A stretch of 64,000 nucleotides of DNA, taken from JAOUEA01 sp963821935. GTDB lineage: Bacteria; Actinomycetota; UBA4738; HRBIN12. The position numbers and the translations under genes are program-made. The stretch covers positions 248,001-312,000 of the forward strand of contig CAWGFM010000002.1 of the NCBI GenBank assembly GCA_963821935.1, in the 5' to 3' direction. Of the stretch, positions 63,676-64,000 are shown piece by piece. The notes beneath the pieces were generated by a model that worked only from the letters and a program-made list of their open reading frames with translations, made no database searches and was not told where the DNA came from. Positions within the stretch are counted from its first letter, which is position 1, and each line of letters opens with the position of its first letter.

Positions 63676-64000
63676 ATGCGAGTGATGCTGATGATCAAGG
63701 GGGATCCGGAACCGGGCGCGAGGCCAAGCGACGAACTCCTTGCCGCCATGGGGAAGTACAACGACGAACTCAAGGAGGCAGGAGTGCTCGTCGATCTGGC
63801 GGGGCTCTACCCGAGCGGCGAGGGCAAACGCGTGCAGTTCTCGGACGGAGAGCGCACCGTTGTCGCCGGACCCTTCGGCGAGAAGGACGCGGTCGCCGGC
63901 TACTGGATCCTACAGGTTCAGTCGATGGACGAAGCCGTCGGATGGGCTAAGGGTGTTCCGTTCGAGGCGCTTGCCCGGATCTACGCAGGCGAGTACGGCG
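63676..64000 (+). CDS. YciI-family (YCII/DGPF) protein, 3' truncated by the window
   Basis: The first 108 residues are visible: MRVMLMIKGDPEPGARPSDE, then KYNDELKEAGVLVDLAGLYP and a VAGPFGEKDAVAGYWILQVQSMDEAVGWA segment that matches the DGPF/YCII pattern. These dimeric ferredoxin-like proteins are often next to sigma factors or monooxygenases; the function is unclear. GGAGG (63664-63668) precedes the ATG. The frame is still open at the window end. Confidence 0.8.
   Translation, partial: MRVMLMIKGDPEPGARPSDELLAAMGKYNDELKEAGVLVDLAGLYPSGEGKRVQFSDGERTVVAGPFGEKDAVAGYWILQVQSMDEAVGWAKGVPFEALARIYAGEYG

Noticed and set aside
46780..64000. CRISPR array or defence system in the accessory region
   Set aside because: No regularly spaced repeats, Cas, restriction-modification, or retron reverse-transcriptase motifs are visible.

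Overview
The window is high-GC DNA from an actinobacterium. The order uvrC-rapZ-gap-pgk-tpiA and, after an interruption, secG is an actinobacterial hallmark. The -10 boxes are of the TANNNT type, starts are often GTG, and many genes look leaderless. An uncultured Acidimicrobiia-like lineage is my guess; nothing in the sequence fixes it below phylum level.

Bases 1-46,800 are core chromosome, densely packed and mostly on the + strand. A branched-chain amino-acid binding protein (cut by the window edge) precedes a complete polar amino-acid ABC operon (768-3480). An iron locus follows on the - strand: FTR1 permease and cupredoxin lipoprotein, with a DtxR-type regulator divergent from polA. Next come rpsA, coaE and a chain of overlapping small enzymes, a two-gene ABC-2 exporter, a second amino-acid ABC operon, and a 1149-residue cyclase/ATPase/TPR regulator. 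The three nucleotide-excision-repair genes uvrB, uvrA and uvrC lie within 14 kb, interleaved with an amidohydrolase, a peptidase/aminotransferase group on the - strand and a secreted cupredoxin-tailed lipoprotein. rapZ leads directly into gap-pgk-tpiA-apgM, then a dipeptide/oligopeptide ABC operon (C-A-B-D-F order), secG and tRNA-Leu(GAG).

Bases 46,800-64,000 are accessory. Immediately beyond the tRNA lies a decayed integrative element: the C-terminal piece of a tyrosine integrase abuts a RepA-like ATPase lacking its Walker A half, followed by a winged-helix protein, small phage-like genes and an M41-like peptidase with a broken frame. Beyond are mostly single, unrelated genes (sulfatase, two more nucleotide cyclases, SRPBCC, VOC, SnoaL-like, DUF2306, LapA, DUF4386, YciI), decaying HTH fragments in several copies, a potassium-channel fragment and several strong inverted repeats.

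Three observations stand out. Six genes, including uvrB, apgM, the peptide-binding protein and dppD, are interrupted by a frame change of the same sign (one extra base each). About a dozen genes have a TANNNT box ending 6-7 bases before the start codon, so leaderless mRNAs look widespread. Two intergenic stretches (3560-3870 and 50284-50387) carry long nested or alternative inverted repeats that look like uncharacterised structured RNAs or DNA elements.
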